From Mycobacterium sp. MBM (GTDB taxonomy: Bacteria > Actinomycetota > Actinomycetes > Mycobacteriales > Mycobacteriaceae), in assembly GCA_021648845.1 (NCBI GenBank), contig JAKJHY010000013.1:1-64000 (forward strand): a DNA stretch of 64,000 nucleotides. Reading direction: 5' to 3'. Of this stretch, positions 44,537 through 53,893 are shown piece by piece; within the stretch, counting starts at the first letter, position 1, and each line of letters begins with the position of its first letter. The notes below the pieces were generated by a model. It was not told where the DNA came from and searched no databases. It was given only the letters and a program-made list of their open reading frames with translations. Both the position numbers and the translations under genes were made by a program.

Positions 44537-45697
44537 TCAGTACGAACGCGGTAGTCCCAGCGAGGTCTGTGCCACGTAGTTGAGCACCATCTCGCGACTG
44601 ACCGGTGCCGTGCGCATCAGCCGGGTGACGAACCACAGTTCCGAGAGTCCGTACTCGTGGGACAGCCCGTTACCGCCGTGGGTTTGGATCGCCTGGTCCA
44701 GTGCCTTCAGGGCGGCCTCGGATGCCGAGTACTTCGCGATGTTGGATGCCTCGCCGGCCGGCAGCCCGGCGTCGAATTGCTGTGCGCTCAGTGCGGTGGC
44801 CAGCCGGCTCAGTTCCACGGCGATATGACTGTCGGCCAACGGGTGGGCGACGCCCTGGTGTGCGCCGATCGGTGTCGACCACACGTTGCGTTCCTTCGCG
44901 TAGGCCACCGCCTTGTCGATCGCGTACCGACCGACGCCGCCGCAGATCGCGCCGACCAGGATCCGTTCGGGATTGAGTCCGTCGAACACTTGCCGCAGAC
45001 CGTTGCCGGCCTGACCGATCAGTGCGTCCGCGCCCACCTCGACCTCGTCGAGGAAGACGGTGAACTGCTTGTCCGGGGAGACGATCGAGGTGTCGATCTG
45101 CTGGATGCTGAAGCCCTTGGCGTCGGTGGGCACGACGAACAGTGACAGCTTGGACTTCTCCGGTGTCGAGTGATCGGCATCGCGCGCCACCAGCAGGACC
45201 GCCTCGCACTGGTCGACCGCGGAGATGTAGTACTTGGCTCCGGAGATCACCCAACCGGTGGCCGTTTTGCGGGCCGTGGTCTTGACGTTGTGGCTGTTGG
45301 AGCCGGCGTCGGGTTCGGTGAGACCGAAGGCCATCTTCTGGCTGCCGTCGGCGATGCCGGGCAGCCAGCGCCGCTTCATCTCGTCCGAACCGTGATGGGC
45401 CAGGATGCTTCCACAGATCGCGGGTGAGATTACCCAGATCAGCATCGGCATACCGTGTGCGGCGAGTTCCTCGACCACCACCACGGCCTCGGCCATACCG
45501 CCCCCGCCACCGCCGTACTCCTCGGGCAGGTGCACGCCGAGCAGGCCGGCCGCGCCGAGATCTTTCCACAGTTCTGCGATGTCCTGGCCCTTGCGTCCGC
45601 GCTCCAGGAAGTATTGCGAGCCATAGCGTTCGGCGATGCCCGCGACGGTCTCGCGGATGGCGCGGTGTTCTTCGGTATCGGTGATCAAGCCACTCAT
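44537..45697 (-). CDS. acyl-CoA dehydrogenase
   Basis: The ATG at 45697 (386 residues) follows the crotonase stop by one base. Motifs: GVHLPEEYGGGGGG, TEPDAGSNSHN, DGLNPERILVGA and the C-terminal LPRSY. The terminal segment APVSREMVLNY replaces the more usual GTxEI. This resembles FadE12-type enzymes as I remember them. It is part of the MaoC-crotonase-FadE block. Confidence 0.88.
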   Translation of the reverse strand: MSGLITDTEEHRAIRETVAGIAERYGSQYFLERGRKGQDIAELWKDLGAAGLLGVHLPEEYGGGGGGMAEAVVVVEELAAHGMPMLIWVISPAICGSILAHHGSDEMKRRWLPGIADGSQKMAFGLTEPDAGSNSHNVKTTARKTATGWVISGAKYYISAVDQCEAVLLVARDADHSTPEKSKLSLFVVPTDAKGFSIQQIDTSIVSPDKQFTVFLDEVEVGADALIGQAGNGLRQVFDGLNPERILVGAICGGVGRYAIDKAVAYAKERNVWSTPIGAHQGVAHPLADSHIAVELSRLATALSAQQFDAGLPAGEASNIAKYSASEAALKALDQAIQTHGGNGLSHEYGLSELWFVTRLMRTAPVSREMVLNYVAQTSLGLPRSY

Positions 45698-45698
45698 G

Positions 45699-46910
45699 TC
45701 ATCGTCCTCGGAATGTCGGTGTCGTCTTGGCCGCGAACGCGGCGATGGCCGCCGCCGCGTCGTCACTGCGACCGGTGTCCTTGGTGCCGTGCAGTTCGGC
45801 CGTCAGCTGCGTCCGTAGGTCGTTGTGCCAGCTGTCGCGGAGCAATCCCCGCATCGTCGCGAAGGCCACGGTCGGTCCCGCTGCCAGTTCCGTGGCGACC
45901 TGGGTTGCCCGCGAACGCAGTTCGGCGGCGGGGACGATTTCGTTGACCAGCCCCCACTGCAACGCCTCCGCGGCGCTGATGGGTGTGTTGCGCAGGTAGG
46001 CCTGCGCGGCGCGGCGCGGGCCGATCAGCCGGGGCAGGTGATAGGTGCCGCCGCCGTCACCGGAGAGTCCGATCCCGGCGAAGGCGACCACGAACCTGCT
46101 GTCATCGGCGGCCAGCACGATATCGGCGGCGTAGACGAAGCCCAGACCGCCGCCCGCCACCGGACCGTGCGCGGCGGCCACGATCGGCGCCTCGACTCGG
46201 CTGAGGATGTCGAAACCCTCGTGATAGGGCCGGATCATCTTCTCGAACAACGTGTCGTACCCGGCACCGTTGCTCTCCAGGAAGTACGAGATGTCACCGC
46301 CGACCGTCAGCGCCGGACCATTGCCGCAGATCAGGACCGCACGCACCGAGGGATCGGACTGGATGCGGCGCGCCACCTCCAAGGTTTCCTGACCCATTCG
46401 CAGATTGATGGCGTTGCGCTGATCGGGCCGGTTCAGGCACACGGTGGCCAACCCGTTCTCGACGCGGTAGTCGATGGTCTGCAGCGCCCCGTTACCCTCG
46501 AGCGCGGCATGCCAGGCGGCCGTGTCGGTGAGTTGACGCAACGCAGAGATCCGGCCGTCGTTGTCGAACGAGAGCACGTGGACGAAGGCCGCGTCCAGCT
46601 CGGCCCCGGAACGACGCCCGCTGCCCCGGTAGGTGCCGATGACCGTCAGACCACCGTCGGCACCGTGCCGGTAATCCTCCGCGACGGCCCGAGCCCGGAA
46701 GTGCGCGCCGATGCGCCACCAGACCTGCGCACGCATGGCCTCGGCACCGTGATGAGTGCCGCCCATCTCCAGCGGCATCCCTTCGGTGACGTGCCCGACA
46801 AACTCCGGCGACAGCAGCCGGTCCACGCTCTCGGCGTCACCCCGGGCGAGCGCATCGTAGAGCGCCTCGGCGGCGCCGATGCGTGAACGCTGAGCGGTAT
46901 CAACCGACAT
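45699..46910 (-). CDS. SnoaL/NTF2-like domain fused to a crotonase
   Basis: This 403-residue protein has two parts. Residues about 1-130 form an NTF2/SnoaL-like cone (AAEALYDALARGDAESVDRLL, SALRQLTDTAAWHAAL). Residues about 145-403 form a crotonase (VCLNRPDQRNAINL, NGPALTVGGDISYF oxyanion region, GDGGGTYHLPRLIG). In the crotonase half the GDGGG Asp looks like that of isomerase-type members rather than the Glu pair of hydratases. Fusion could couple a cyclase or lipid-binding fold to CoA chemistry. It overlaps the MaoC gene. Confidence 0.82.
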   Translation of the reverse strand: MSVDTAQRSRIGAAEALYDALARGDAESVDRLLSPEFVGHVTEGMPLEMGGTHHGAEAMRAQVWWRIGAHFRARAVAEDYRHGADGGLTVIGTYRGSGRRSGAELDAAFVHVLSFDNDGRISALRQLTDTAAWHAALEGNGALQTIDYRVENGLATVCLNRPDQRNAINLRMGQETLEVARRIQSDPSVRAVLICGNGPALTVGGDISYFLESNGAGYDTLFEKMIRPYHEGFDILSRVEAPIVAAAHGPVAGGGLGFVYAADIVLAADDSRFVVAFAGIGLSGDGGGTYHLPRLIGPRRAAQAYLRNTPISAAEALQWGLVNEIVPAAELRSRATQVATELAAGPTVAFATMRGLLRDSWHNDLRTQLTAELHGTKDTGRSDDAAAAIAAFAAKTTPTFRGR

Positions 46911-47352
46911 AGCGCACGATCGATTCGATCACTGCCGCGGGCCTGGCCGCGCCGTCCACCTCGACGGTGGTCACCAACGTGGCCTGCACGGCACCGTCGA
47001 GCTTGTCCACACCCGTGATCACCGCGGACGCCCGGACCTTGGCCCCGACAGGCACCGGGGTGATGAAGCGCACCTTGTTGAAACCGTAGTTGATGGCCAT
47101 GGCGACGTTGTCCACCCGGTAGAGCTCGTGCATGAACTTCGGCAGCAGCGACAGGGTCAGCAACCCGTGCGCGATGGTGCCACCGAACGGGCCAGAGGCC
47201 GCCCGCTCGGGGTCGACATGGATCCACTGGTGGTCATCGGTGGCTTGGGCGAAGTTGTTCACCCGCTCCTGGTCGACCAGCAGCCACTCGGTGGGACCCA
47301 ATTCGGTGCCCGTCGCCGTCTCGATCTCCGCGAGATCTGCAAAGACCTTCAT
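46900..47352 (-). CDS. MaoC-like enoyl-CoA hydratase
   Basis: This 150-residue hotdog hydratase shows FAQATDDHQWIHVDPERA, the MaoC hydratase motif (Asp/His), GGTIAHGLLTLSLLP and YGFNKVRFITPVPVG. It hydrates trans-2-enoyl-CoA to (R)-3-hydroxyacyl-CoA. Its stop overlaps the fused crotonase start by eleven bases, and it follows the CrtC-like gene by 19 bases. Confidence 0.9.
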   Translation of the reverse strand: MKVFADLAEIETATGTELGPTEWLLVDQERVNNFAQATDDHQWIHVDPERAASGPFGGTIAHGLLTLSLLPKFMHELYRVDNVAMAINYGFNKVRFITPVPVGAKVRASAVITGVDKLDGAVQATLVTTVEVDGAARPAAVIESIVRYVG

Positions 47353-47371
47353 AGTGAGCGCATTTCCTTCC

Positions 47372-48349
47372 CTAGACCCGGATTCCGACCGGTTGTCCTG
47401 CCTTGATCTGATCGAGGTACTCGGCCATCCCGTGGATGGGTGCGCCGGGCGCGTCGCTGTCGGCGACCGACCAGCGGATGGCGGTCTCCACGATGCGGGT
47501 GCCGACCTCGCCGTCGGCGCTGCGATGTCGCAGCGGCACGCTGGACAGTGCGTCGCCCTCGAAACGCCAGCGCCGCCCTCCGGCGGTCATGGTCAGGTCG
47601 ATGTGTCGTTGGAAGCCGTCGCCGTCGCGCTCGGTGGTGATCTGCACGTCATCGCAGGAGTGCACGTCGGCACCGTCGAACACGAATCCGCCGACGCGTG
47701 ACGATCCATCCGGATCGCCGAAATAAGCTGCCATGAAGCCGAATCCGTCCGTACAGCCATGCAGCCAGCGGTAGAACCAGGGCGCCTGCCACGACCGCGG
47801 ACCCCAGGAGTGATCACGCAGACCGTGTCCGCGCACAGTGAAACGCTGCGTGCCGATCACCACCTCACCGGTCACCACGGCGAGCTGTTCGTAGTGATGG
47901 GGGGCAAAGGATTGCCCCTGCGCCTCGAACGTCTGCTCATGCGCCGGTGCCAGCGCCAGGTATTGCAGGATGATCCGGCAATCGGCGCGCGGACTGGAAT
48001 TCAGGGCCGTTGCCGGATCGCTCATCATCGCGGGATCGGCCAGCACGCGCACGTCACCGTCGAAACGCACCCGGACTTCACGCAGCGGGGTGACCACCTC
48101 GACGGCCAACCCACCGGCGTTCATTGCCTCGTTCGAGGTGACCTCCGGGCGGGCGTAACCGAATGCGAGCCGACCGTCGGGCAGGTAGAGGCAGATCGTC
48201 CGTTCACCGCGGCCCTCGTTGGGCCGGTTGGCCAGTCGCAGGAAACCGGCGATACCGGATTCGGGGTCGTGGAATTCGAAGTACATCGACTCGTTGAAGT
48301 TCGGTTCGGCGGTGACCGTGTGGGTGTAGTCGTCGTCCAAGGTCAACAT
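47372..48349 (-). CDS. CrtC/AttH-like lipocalin-family protein
   Basis: This 325-residue protein has two beta-rich halves. Aromatic and charged signatures such as GHGLRDHSWGPRSW, FYRWLHGCTDGFGFMAAYFGD and a central LAFGYARPEV resemble hydroxyneurosporene synthase/AttH-like proteins. Those hydrate isoprenoid double bonds or bind lipids. No cofactor site is apparent. It heads the MaoC-crotonase-FadE operon on the minus strand and is divergent from the MBL gene. Confidence 0.65.
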   Translation of the reverse strand: MLTLDDDYTHTVTAEPNFNESMYFEFHDPESGIAGFLRLANRPNEGRGERTICLYLPDGRLAFGYARPEVTSNEAMNAGGLAVEVVTPLREVRVRFDGDVRVLADPAMMSDPATALNSSPRADCRIILQYLALAPAHEQTFEAQGQSFAPHHYEQLAVVTGEVVIGTQRFTVRGHGLRDHSWGPRSWQAPWFYRWLHGCTDGFGFMAAYFGDPDGSSRVGGFVFDGADVHSCDDVQITTERDGDGFQRHIDLTMTAGGRRWRFEGDALSSVPLRHRSADGEVGTRIVETAIRWSVADSDAPGAPIHGMAEYLDQIKAGQPVGIRV

Positions 48350-48478
48350 GGCTTCGGCTGCGGCACCGAAATGGTGCCACTCACCCCCCTTCGCATGGCC
48401 GGTGTGGATGTTTTTCGAATCGCGAACGTGGGCTATATATGGTCTGCAAGCACGCTCGTTGACGACGCTAGCACGAGT

Positions 48479-48496
48479 TTCTAGTTTCTGTTAAAT
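48479..48496. promoter_or_regulatory. AT-rich 18-bp element, copy 8
   Basis: TTCTAGTTTCTGTTAAAT sits in the divergent region between the CrtC-like gene (start 48349) and the MBL hydrolase (start 48523). TAAATT at 48492-48497 could be a -10. Confidence 0.6.
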
Positions 48497-48522
48497 TTTG
48501 TGGGACGACAGGAGTCCACGAG

Positions 48523-49578
48523 ATGAGCAACAGGCCGGTGTACGCCACCGCGGCACGTCATGCGGTAGCACGACCGGATGCGGGGGATCCGAAACGCATC
48601 ACCCCCACCGTCGTGTGCGTCGCGCTACCGCTCCCGCTGCCCGACCTGCAGGTGGTGAACACCTATGTCGTGCAGGGCGGTGACGGAATAACGCTCATCG
48701 ACCCGGGCTGGGCGTACCCACCTGCCGAAGCCGCACTCACCGAGGCCCTGCACCAGCTCGGATACGCGCTGGCCGATATCCGCCGCATCGTCGTTACCCA
48801 TCAACACTGGGACCACTACTCGCTCGGCGTGCTCTGGCGCAACCGGCACGGGATGGAGCTGCTGCTCGGCGCCGGCGAGCGGCACAGCCTGGAAGCCTTC
48901 GCCCGGCAGCCCGACAGTGTGCATCCCGGTCAGGTCGGGATGCTTGCGCAGGCCGGGGCGCCGGACCTGGCCCGGCAGATCGCCGGGCTCACGTGGCAGC
49001 CCTACGAGCTCGACGTGGCCTTCGACGCACCGGATCGCTGGCTGCACGACGGCGAAGTGCTGGCCTGCGGCGACGCCAGGCTGGTGGTCCGGGAGACCCC
49101 CGGCCACACCCGCGGGCATGTGGTCTTCGAGGATCCCGACCAGCAGCTGATCTTCTCCGGTGATCACCTGCTGCCCCGGATCACCCCGTCGATTGCGTTC
49201 GAGCGCGACCCCGAGCCGCTCCCGCTGAGGTCCTATCTGGATTCGCTGACCTTGATGCTGGATCTGCCCGACGCCCGCATGCTGCCCGCTCACGGTCACA
49301 CCGCCGGCAGTACCCGGGCGCGCGCCCAGGAGCTGATCGACCACCATCGACAACGTCTGAATAAGGTGTCCGAGCTCGTCTGCGCGGGGTACGGCACCGG
49401 CCTGGAGGTCGCCGAGCAGATGCGCTGGACCCGGCGCGAACGGCGGCTGGCGGAGTTGGACATCGTGCACCGGATGACGGCGGTGCTGGAGGTCGCGGCC
49501 CATCTCGACCTGCTCGCCACGCAAGGCGAACTGCGGGTCAGCGATCAGGACGGAGTTCGATGTTTCTCGCTGCCGTGA
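48523..49578 (+). CDS. MBL-fold metallo-hydrolase
   Basis: This 351-residue metallo-beta-lactamase-fold hydrolase has the zinc motif THQHWDH (HxHxDH), TPGHTRGHV with a further metal His, FSGDHLLPR with the bridging Asp, and a C-terminal HGH (LPAHGHTAG). It hydrolyses an ester, thioester or lactone; thioesterase activity would suit the island. AGGAG lies eight bases before the ATG. Its 3' end overlaps that of the convergent ligase gene by 34 bases. Confidence 0.88.
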   Translation: MSNRPVYATAARHAVARPDAGDPKRITPTVVCVALPLPLPDLQVVNTYVVQGGDGITLIDPGWAYPPAEAALTEALHQLGYALADIRRIVVTHQHWDHYSLGVLWRNRHGMELLLGAGERHSLEAFARQPDSVHPGQVGMLAQAGAPDLARQIAGLTWQPYELDVAFDAPDRWLHDGEVLACGDARLVVRETPGHTRGHVVFEDPDQQLIFSGDHLLPRITPSIAFERDPEPLPLRSYLDSLTLMLDLPDARMLPAHGHTAGSTRARAQELIDHHRQRLNKVSELVCAGYGTGLEVAEQMRWTRRERRLAELDIVHRMTAVLEVAAHLDLLATQGELRVSDQDGVRCFSLP

Positions 49579-51299
49579 TCTTCGGCGCCGGTGCGCGCCA
49601 TGATCTCCTGGACCAGCCGGAACTTCTGGATCTTGCCCGTCGGCGTCGTCGGTAGCTCGTCGGCGGAATAGAACACGACACGCTTGGGCACCTTGAAACG
49701 CGCCAGCGAGGTCCGGCACAGCTGGAGGACGTCCCGCTCGGAGATATCGTGACCCGGCGCAGGAACGACGACGGCGCAACCGATCTCACCCCATCGATCA
49801 TCGGTGAGACCGATGGCGAAGACCTGGCTGATACCGGGATGGGCGGCCAGCACATCCTCGATCTCCCTGGGCATGACCAACTCGCCACCGCTCTTGTACA
49901 GCTCCTTGCTGCGACCGGTGACCCGGAGGTAGCCGTCGGGACGGATGTGTCCGAGATCGCCGGAATGCAGCCAGCCACCAGACAACGCCGCCGCCGTTTC
50001 TGCCGGGCGATTCCAGTACTCGCGCATCACGGTCGGTCCCGCCGACAGCAGCTCCCCGTCCGTACCGGCGGGCACATCGTGCCCGGTGCCGGGATCGACC
50101 ACGCGGTACTCGACCAGTTCGGCGGACCCGGGTAGTCCGGCGGCACCGGCCATCTTCGGCCTGCCGACGGTCTGCGAGGTCAGCTCCAGATCGTCCTCGG
50201 GTCGGGTGAGCGTCATGGCGCCCCCACACTCGGTCATGCCGTAGCCGGTGACGATCTCGTCGATACCGAACAGTTCGCGGACCTGCTGCCACAGCCAGAT
50301 CGGTGCCGGAGCGGATCCGCACAGCAGTGCCCGCAGCGACGACAGGTCGAAGCGTTGGCGCACCGGACTTTCCACCATGGCCACCGCCATCGTGGGCACG
50401 CACAGCATGTCGGTGGCCCGGTGCCGCTCGATCCCGGCGAAGTAGCCTTCGGCGGTGAACGAGGGCTGCAGGATCACCGCGCCGCCGACGAACATGACCG
50501 ACACCAGACCCTCGACATAGCCGAACATGTGATAGCAGGGCAGCGAGTACAGAATGCGGCGGCCGTCCTCGTAGGCCCGGGTCAAGGCCGACGCGTACGC
50601 GGTGCGCAGCACTGCGTCATGGGATACCACCACGCCCTTGGGTGACCCCGTGGTGCCCGAGGTGTAGAGCATGTCGCCGGGGTCGCCGGGATCGACCTGG
50701 GTGTCCAGGGCAGGGTCGGCCGCGGCACCGGTATCGGCCAGATCCGTGACCGTCATCGCGGTCGCGCGGACGACACCGCCGGTGTCGAGCACCACCACCT
50801 GGCGCAGGGCGGGCACGGTGTCGCGGCGGTCCGTGCGCTCGGCGAAGCCGGGCTGGTCCCATCCCGGGACGATGCCGTCGAGCATCTGCTGGTAGTCCAG
50901 GGCACCGAACTGCGTCATGGTGACCAGCACCCGGCAGCCGGAATCGGCGAGGACGAAACCGAGTTCGGACTGCCGGTAGAGGTAGTTGAACGGCACCGCG
51001 ATGGCGCCGGCGCGGGCAATCGCGAATTTCACCGTGACGAATTCCGGGTAGTTGGCCATCACCATCCCGACCCGATCGCCACGACCCACACCGAGGGCGA
51101 TCAGCCCCGCCGCCATCGAACGGGACTTTTCGGCGACATCGCGATAGGTCAGCGTGACCGAATCGGTGAGGACGAGCGGTCGATCTGGATACCGCTCGGC
51201 GCAGCGATCCAACCACCGGCCGAGCGTCACGGGTCGCCACACCGGGAAGCGCCGGGTCAGCGACTCCCGGCGCTGCTGAATCGGCATGGCCGCGCTCAC
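49545..51299 (-). CDS. acyl-CoA synthetase/AMP-dependent ligase (FadD-like)
   Basis: This 584-residue class I adenylate-forming enzyme starts at a GTG overlapping the upstream ligase (GTGA). Motifs: YTSGTTGSPKG, GYGMTECGG, SGDLGHIRPDGYLRVTGR and a C-terminal TPTGKIQKFRL with the catalytic Lys. It is about 40-70 residues longer than the other FadD in this window. It is the last gene of the right-hand minus-strand operon. Confidence 0.88.
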   Translation of the reverse strand: MSAAMPIQQRRESLTRRFPVWRPVTLGRWLDRCAERYPDRPLVLTDSVTLTYRDVAEKSRSMAAGLIALGVGRGDRVGMVMANYPEFVTVKFAIARAGAIAVPFNYLYRQSELGFVLADSGCRVLVTMTQFGALDYQQMLDGIVPGWDQPGFAERTDRRDTVPALRQVVVLDTGGVVRATAMTVTDLADTGAAADPALDTQVDPGDPGDMLYTSGTTGSPKGVVVSHDAVLRTAYASALTRAYEDGRRILYSLPCYHMFGYVEGLVSVMFVGGAVILQPSFTAEGYFAGIERHRATDMLCVPTMAVAMVESPVRQRFDLSSLRALLCGSAPAPIWLWQQVRELFGIDEIVTGYGMTECGGAMTLTRPEDDLELTSQTVGRPKMAGAAGLPGSAELVEYRVVDPGTGHDVPAGTDGELLSAGPTVMREYWNRPAETAAALSGGWLHSGDLGHIRPDGYLRVTGRSKELYKSGGELVMPREIEDVLAAHPGISQVFAIGLTDDRWGEIGCAVVVPAPGHDISERDVLQLCRTSLARFKVPKRVVFYSADELPTTPTGKIQKFRLVQEIMARTGAEDHGSEKHRTPS

Positions 51300-52936
51300 A
51301 ACTCCACCAACTGCTCGGTGAGCATCGCCTCACGCAAGGCGAAGCGCTGCACCTTGCCGGTGGGAGTGACGGGGTACTCGTCGACCACAAACCACCGGGC
51401 GGGCACCTTGTACCCGGGCATGCGCGCCCGCGCGTGCGCAATCAGCGCCTCGTGCAACCCTTCTCGCACAGCACCATCGATGCGGCAGGCCACCGCAACG
51501 ACCTCGCCGAGCCGTTCGTCGGGAAGGGCCACCGCCACGACATCGAGCACATCGGCGTGCTCGGCGATCACCGACTCGACCTCGGCGGGTGAGATGTTCT
51601 CCCCACCGCGAATGATCAGTTCCTTGAGCCGGCCCGTGATCCGCAGGTAGCCACGTTCGTCGAGCGAGCCCAGGTCACCGGTGCGCACATACCCCTCGGA
51701 GTCCAGCGCGCGTGCGGTCGCCGCCGGGTCGTGCAGGTACTCGACGAACTGCTGGTAACCGCGCGCGCAGATCTCGCCCACCTCACCGGCGTTCAGGGTG
51801 GCACCGGTATCCGGGTCGATCACCTTGCAGTCCACATGCGGAAGGGGTCGGCCTACGGTGGTGAGCTTGTCCTGACGGGTATCCCCCGGACGCGTCAGCG
51901 ACAGCACCGGGGCGAGTTCGGTCTGACCATAGAGGTTGTAGACCTCGGCACCGAACACCGCGGCCGCTCCGTCGATCAGTTCGCCGGACACCACCGCCGC
52001 TCCCCCCATGATGACCCGAAGAACCGGTGCCGGTGCGCTGCTTGCGCGCTGCGCGGCCAGCAGTGCCAGCAGCACCGCCGGCACGTAGAAGAGCACCGTC
52101 ACGTTCTCGCGGACCAACGCGGCCAGCGCGTCGGCCGCATCGAAGCGTTCGCACAGCACGGCGGTGCCGCCCAGCCAGGCCGGCCCCAAGGTGGCGATCA
52201 CGCATCCGGCCGTGTGGAACAGCGGCAACGGGTTGAAACACACCGATCCCGCCTCGACACCGCCGGCCTGCATGGTGAACCGGGCGACGTTGACCAGTGC
52301 GCGGTGGGTCAGCAGCACACCCTTGGGGCGACCGGTGGTACCGGAGGTGTATTGCAGCATCACCGGGGTATCCGCGTCAGCGACACTGTCCGCGAAATGC
52401 CCGCCGGGTGCCGACAGCCACTGCGACCACTGCGACAGCGAGATCCGGTGGATATCGGGAATACCGGCACAGACCCGCCGCGCCACCGCGGACAGATCGT
52501 AATCCCGACTGCGGTCGGCATGAATCAGCACACGGGCGCCGCTGTGCCGCAACACATAGTCGAGATCCCCGTCACGCAGCACCGGGTTGACGGCCACCAG
52601 GATCACGTCGGCGAGCGCGGCGCCGTACTGAATGATGGTCCACTCCACAGTGTTCGGCGCCCAGAGTGCGACGTAGTCACCCGGCTCGACGAGCGCGCGT
52701 AGCGCCGCCGCCACCTGGTGCGCCTCTCGGAGCAGGTCACCATAGCTGAGCCGGACCGTGTCATCGCCGCCGTGCCGGGTGCCGACCAGCGCCTCGGCGT
52801 GGGGGTGCTCGGCGGCGCGCGCGGTCAACAACTCGCCCACCGTCATGTCGACCAACGGAGCGTCGCGGTCACCGGCCCGAAAGGCCGGTGACCGTCCGTG
52901 CACGGCGCCGGCGATGGCACCGGATGGCTCGGCCAT
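51296..52936 (-). CDS. acyl-CoA synthetase/AMP-dependent ligase (FadD-like)
   Basis: This 546-residue ligase shows YTSGTTGRPKG, YGQTELAPV, TGDLGSLDERGYLRITGR and TPTGKVQRFAL with the catalytic Lys. A 30-residue N-terminal extension precedes the core. Two tandem ligases in one operon, with a third in the P450 operon, suggest several acid intermediates or successive activation steps. Confidence 0.88.
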   Translation of the reverse strand: MAEPSGAIAGAVHGRSPAFRAGDRDAPLVDMTVGELLTARAAEHPHAEALVGTRHGGDDTVRLSYGDLLREAHQVAAALRALVEPGDYVALWAPNTVEWTIIQYGAALADVILVAVNPVLRDGDLDYVLRHSGARVLIHADRSRDYDLSAVARRVCAGIPDIHRISLSQWSQWLSAPGGHFADSVADADTPVMLQYTSGTTGRPKGVLLTHRALVNVARFTMQAGGVEAGSVCFNPLPLFHTAGCVIATLGPAWLGGTAVLCERFDAADALAALVRENVTVLFYVPAVLLALLAAQRASSAPAPVLRVIMGGAAVVSGELIDGAAAVFGAEVYNLYGQTELAPVLSLTRPGDTRQDKLTTVGRPLPHVDCKVIDPDTGATLNAGEVGEICARGYQQFVEYLHDPAATARALDSEGYVRTGDLGSLDERGYLRITGRLKELIIRGGENISPAEVESVIAEHADVLDVVAVALPDERLGEVVAVACRIDGAVREGLHEALIAHARARMPGYKVPARWFVVDEYPVTPTGKVQRFALREAMLTEQLVEL

Positions 52937-52942
52937 GCTCGA

Positions 52943-53803
52943 TCAGACGGGGTTGCTACCGAGCGTGGCCTCGGACATATCGCTGATCTTGGACCACTGT
53001 GCGGCGATCTCGGCCAGGCTGGGCGGTGCGGTGAAGGTGACTCCGGGATTCTGGAACTGTGCCACCCGCTGCACGAGGCCACCACCGACCACGAACACCG
53101 ACGCGGTGTCGGTGTTCTCCTGCGAGACCAGGTAGCCGACCGCGGGAGCCACCAACTCGGGATCCAGCTTGTCCAGGAGTTCCTGGGGTGCGATGTCCTC
53201 GGTCATCCGGGTGGCGGCCAGCGGTGCGATCGCATTGGCCGTGATCGAATATTTGGCGCCCTCGATGGCCAGCGTGTTGATGAGTCCGACCAGGCCGGCC
53301 TTGGCGGCACCGTAGTTGGCCTGTCCGAAGTTTCCGTACAGACCACTCGTCGAGGTGGCCACCACGATGCGGCCGAACTGCTGCTCGCGGAAATGCGGCC
53401 ATGCGGCGCGAATGACGTTGAATCCGCCATAGAGATGCACCTTTTGCACCGCATCCCAGCTCTCACCGGACATCTTGTGGAAGGCTCCGTCACGCAGGAT
53501 GCCTGCGTTGCTGATCACGCCGTGCACGGCGCCGAACTCGTTGAGGGCGGTCTCGATGATGGCCGCGGCGCCCTGCTCGTCGGCGACCGAATCGTAGTTG
53601 GCCACCGCGCGACCACCGGCGCCGCGAATCTCGGAGACCACGGTATCGGCGGCCGCGGTGCCGGCGCCGGAGCCGTCGCGGGCACCGCCGAGGTCGTTGA
53701 CCACCACCAGCGCACCATTGGCGGCCAGGAATCGGGCGTAGGCACGCCCCAACCCGCCGCCGGCACCCGTGACGACGACAACCTTGTCTTCAACACCCGA
53801 CAC
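52943..53803 (-). CDS. SDR, 3-hydroxyacyl-CoA dehydrogenase (Hsd4A/MFE-2-like)
   Basis: This 286-residue SDR starts at a GTG with AGGAG five bases away. It has VVVVTGAGGGLGRAYA and NDLGG (HSD17B4/Hsd4A signature), SNAGILRD and YGAAK. Family members oxidise (R)- or (S)-3-hydroxyacyl-CoA of sterol side chains. It precedes the tandem ligases by six bases and has an AT-rich element upstream. Confidence 0.88.
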   Translation of the reverse strand: MSGVEDKVVVVTGAGGGLGRAYARFLAANGALVVVNDLGGARDGSGAGTAAADTVVSEIRGAGGRAVANYDSVADEQGAAAIIETALNEFGAVHGVISNAGILRDGAFHKMSGESWDAVQKVHLYGGFNVIRAAWPHFREQQFGRIVVATSTSGLYGNFGQANYGAAKAGLVGLINTLAIEGAKYSITANAIAPLAATRMTEDIAPQELLDKLDPELVAPAVGYLVSQENTDTASVFVVGGGLVQRVAQFQNPGVTFTAPPSLAEIAAQWSKISDMSEATLGSNPV

Positions 53804-53830
53804 GTGAACTCCTCCAGTATGTTTGATCTT

Positions 53831-53848
53831 CTCGAATTTACGTTAAAA
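53831..53848. promoter_or_regulatory. AT-rich 18-bp element, copy 9
   Basis: CTCGAATTTACGTTAAAA (complement TTTTAACGTAAATTCGAG) lies 28 bases upstream of the Hsd4A-like gene, in the 90-base gap that splits the right-hand gene run in two. Confidence 0.6.
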
Positions 53849-53893
53849 ATTGACCAAGGGTCAAGGTACCTGAAGCACCGCGGCCGTCCGGGC

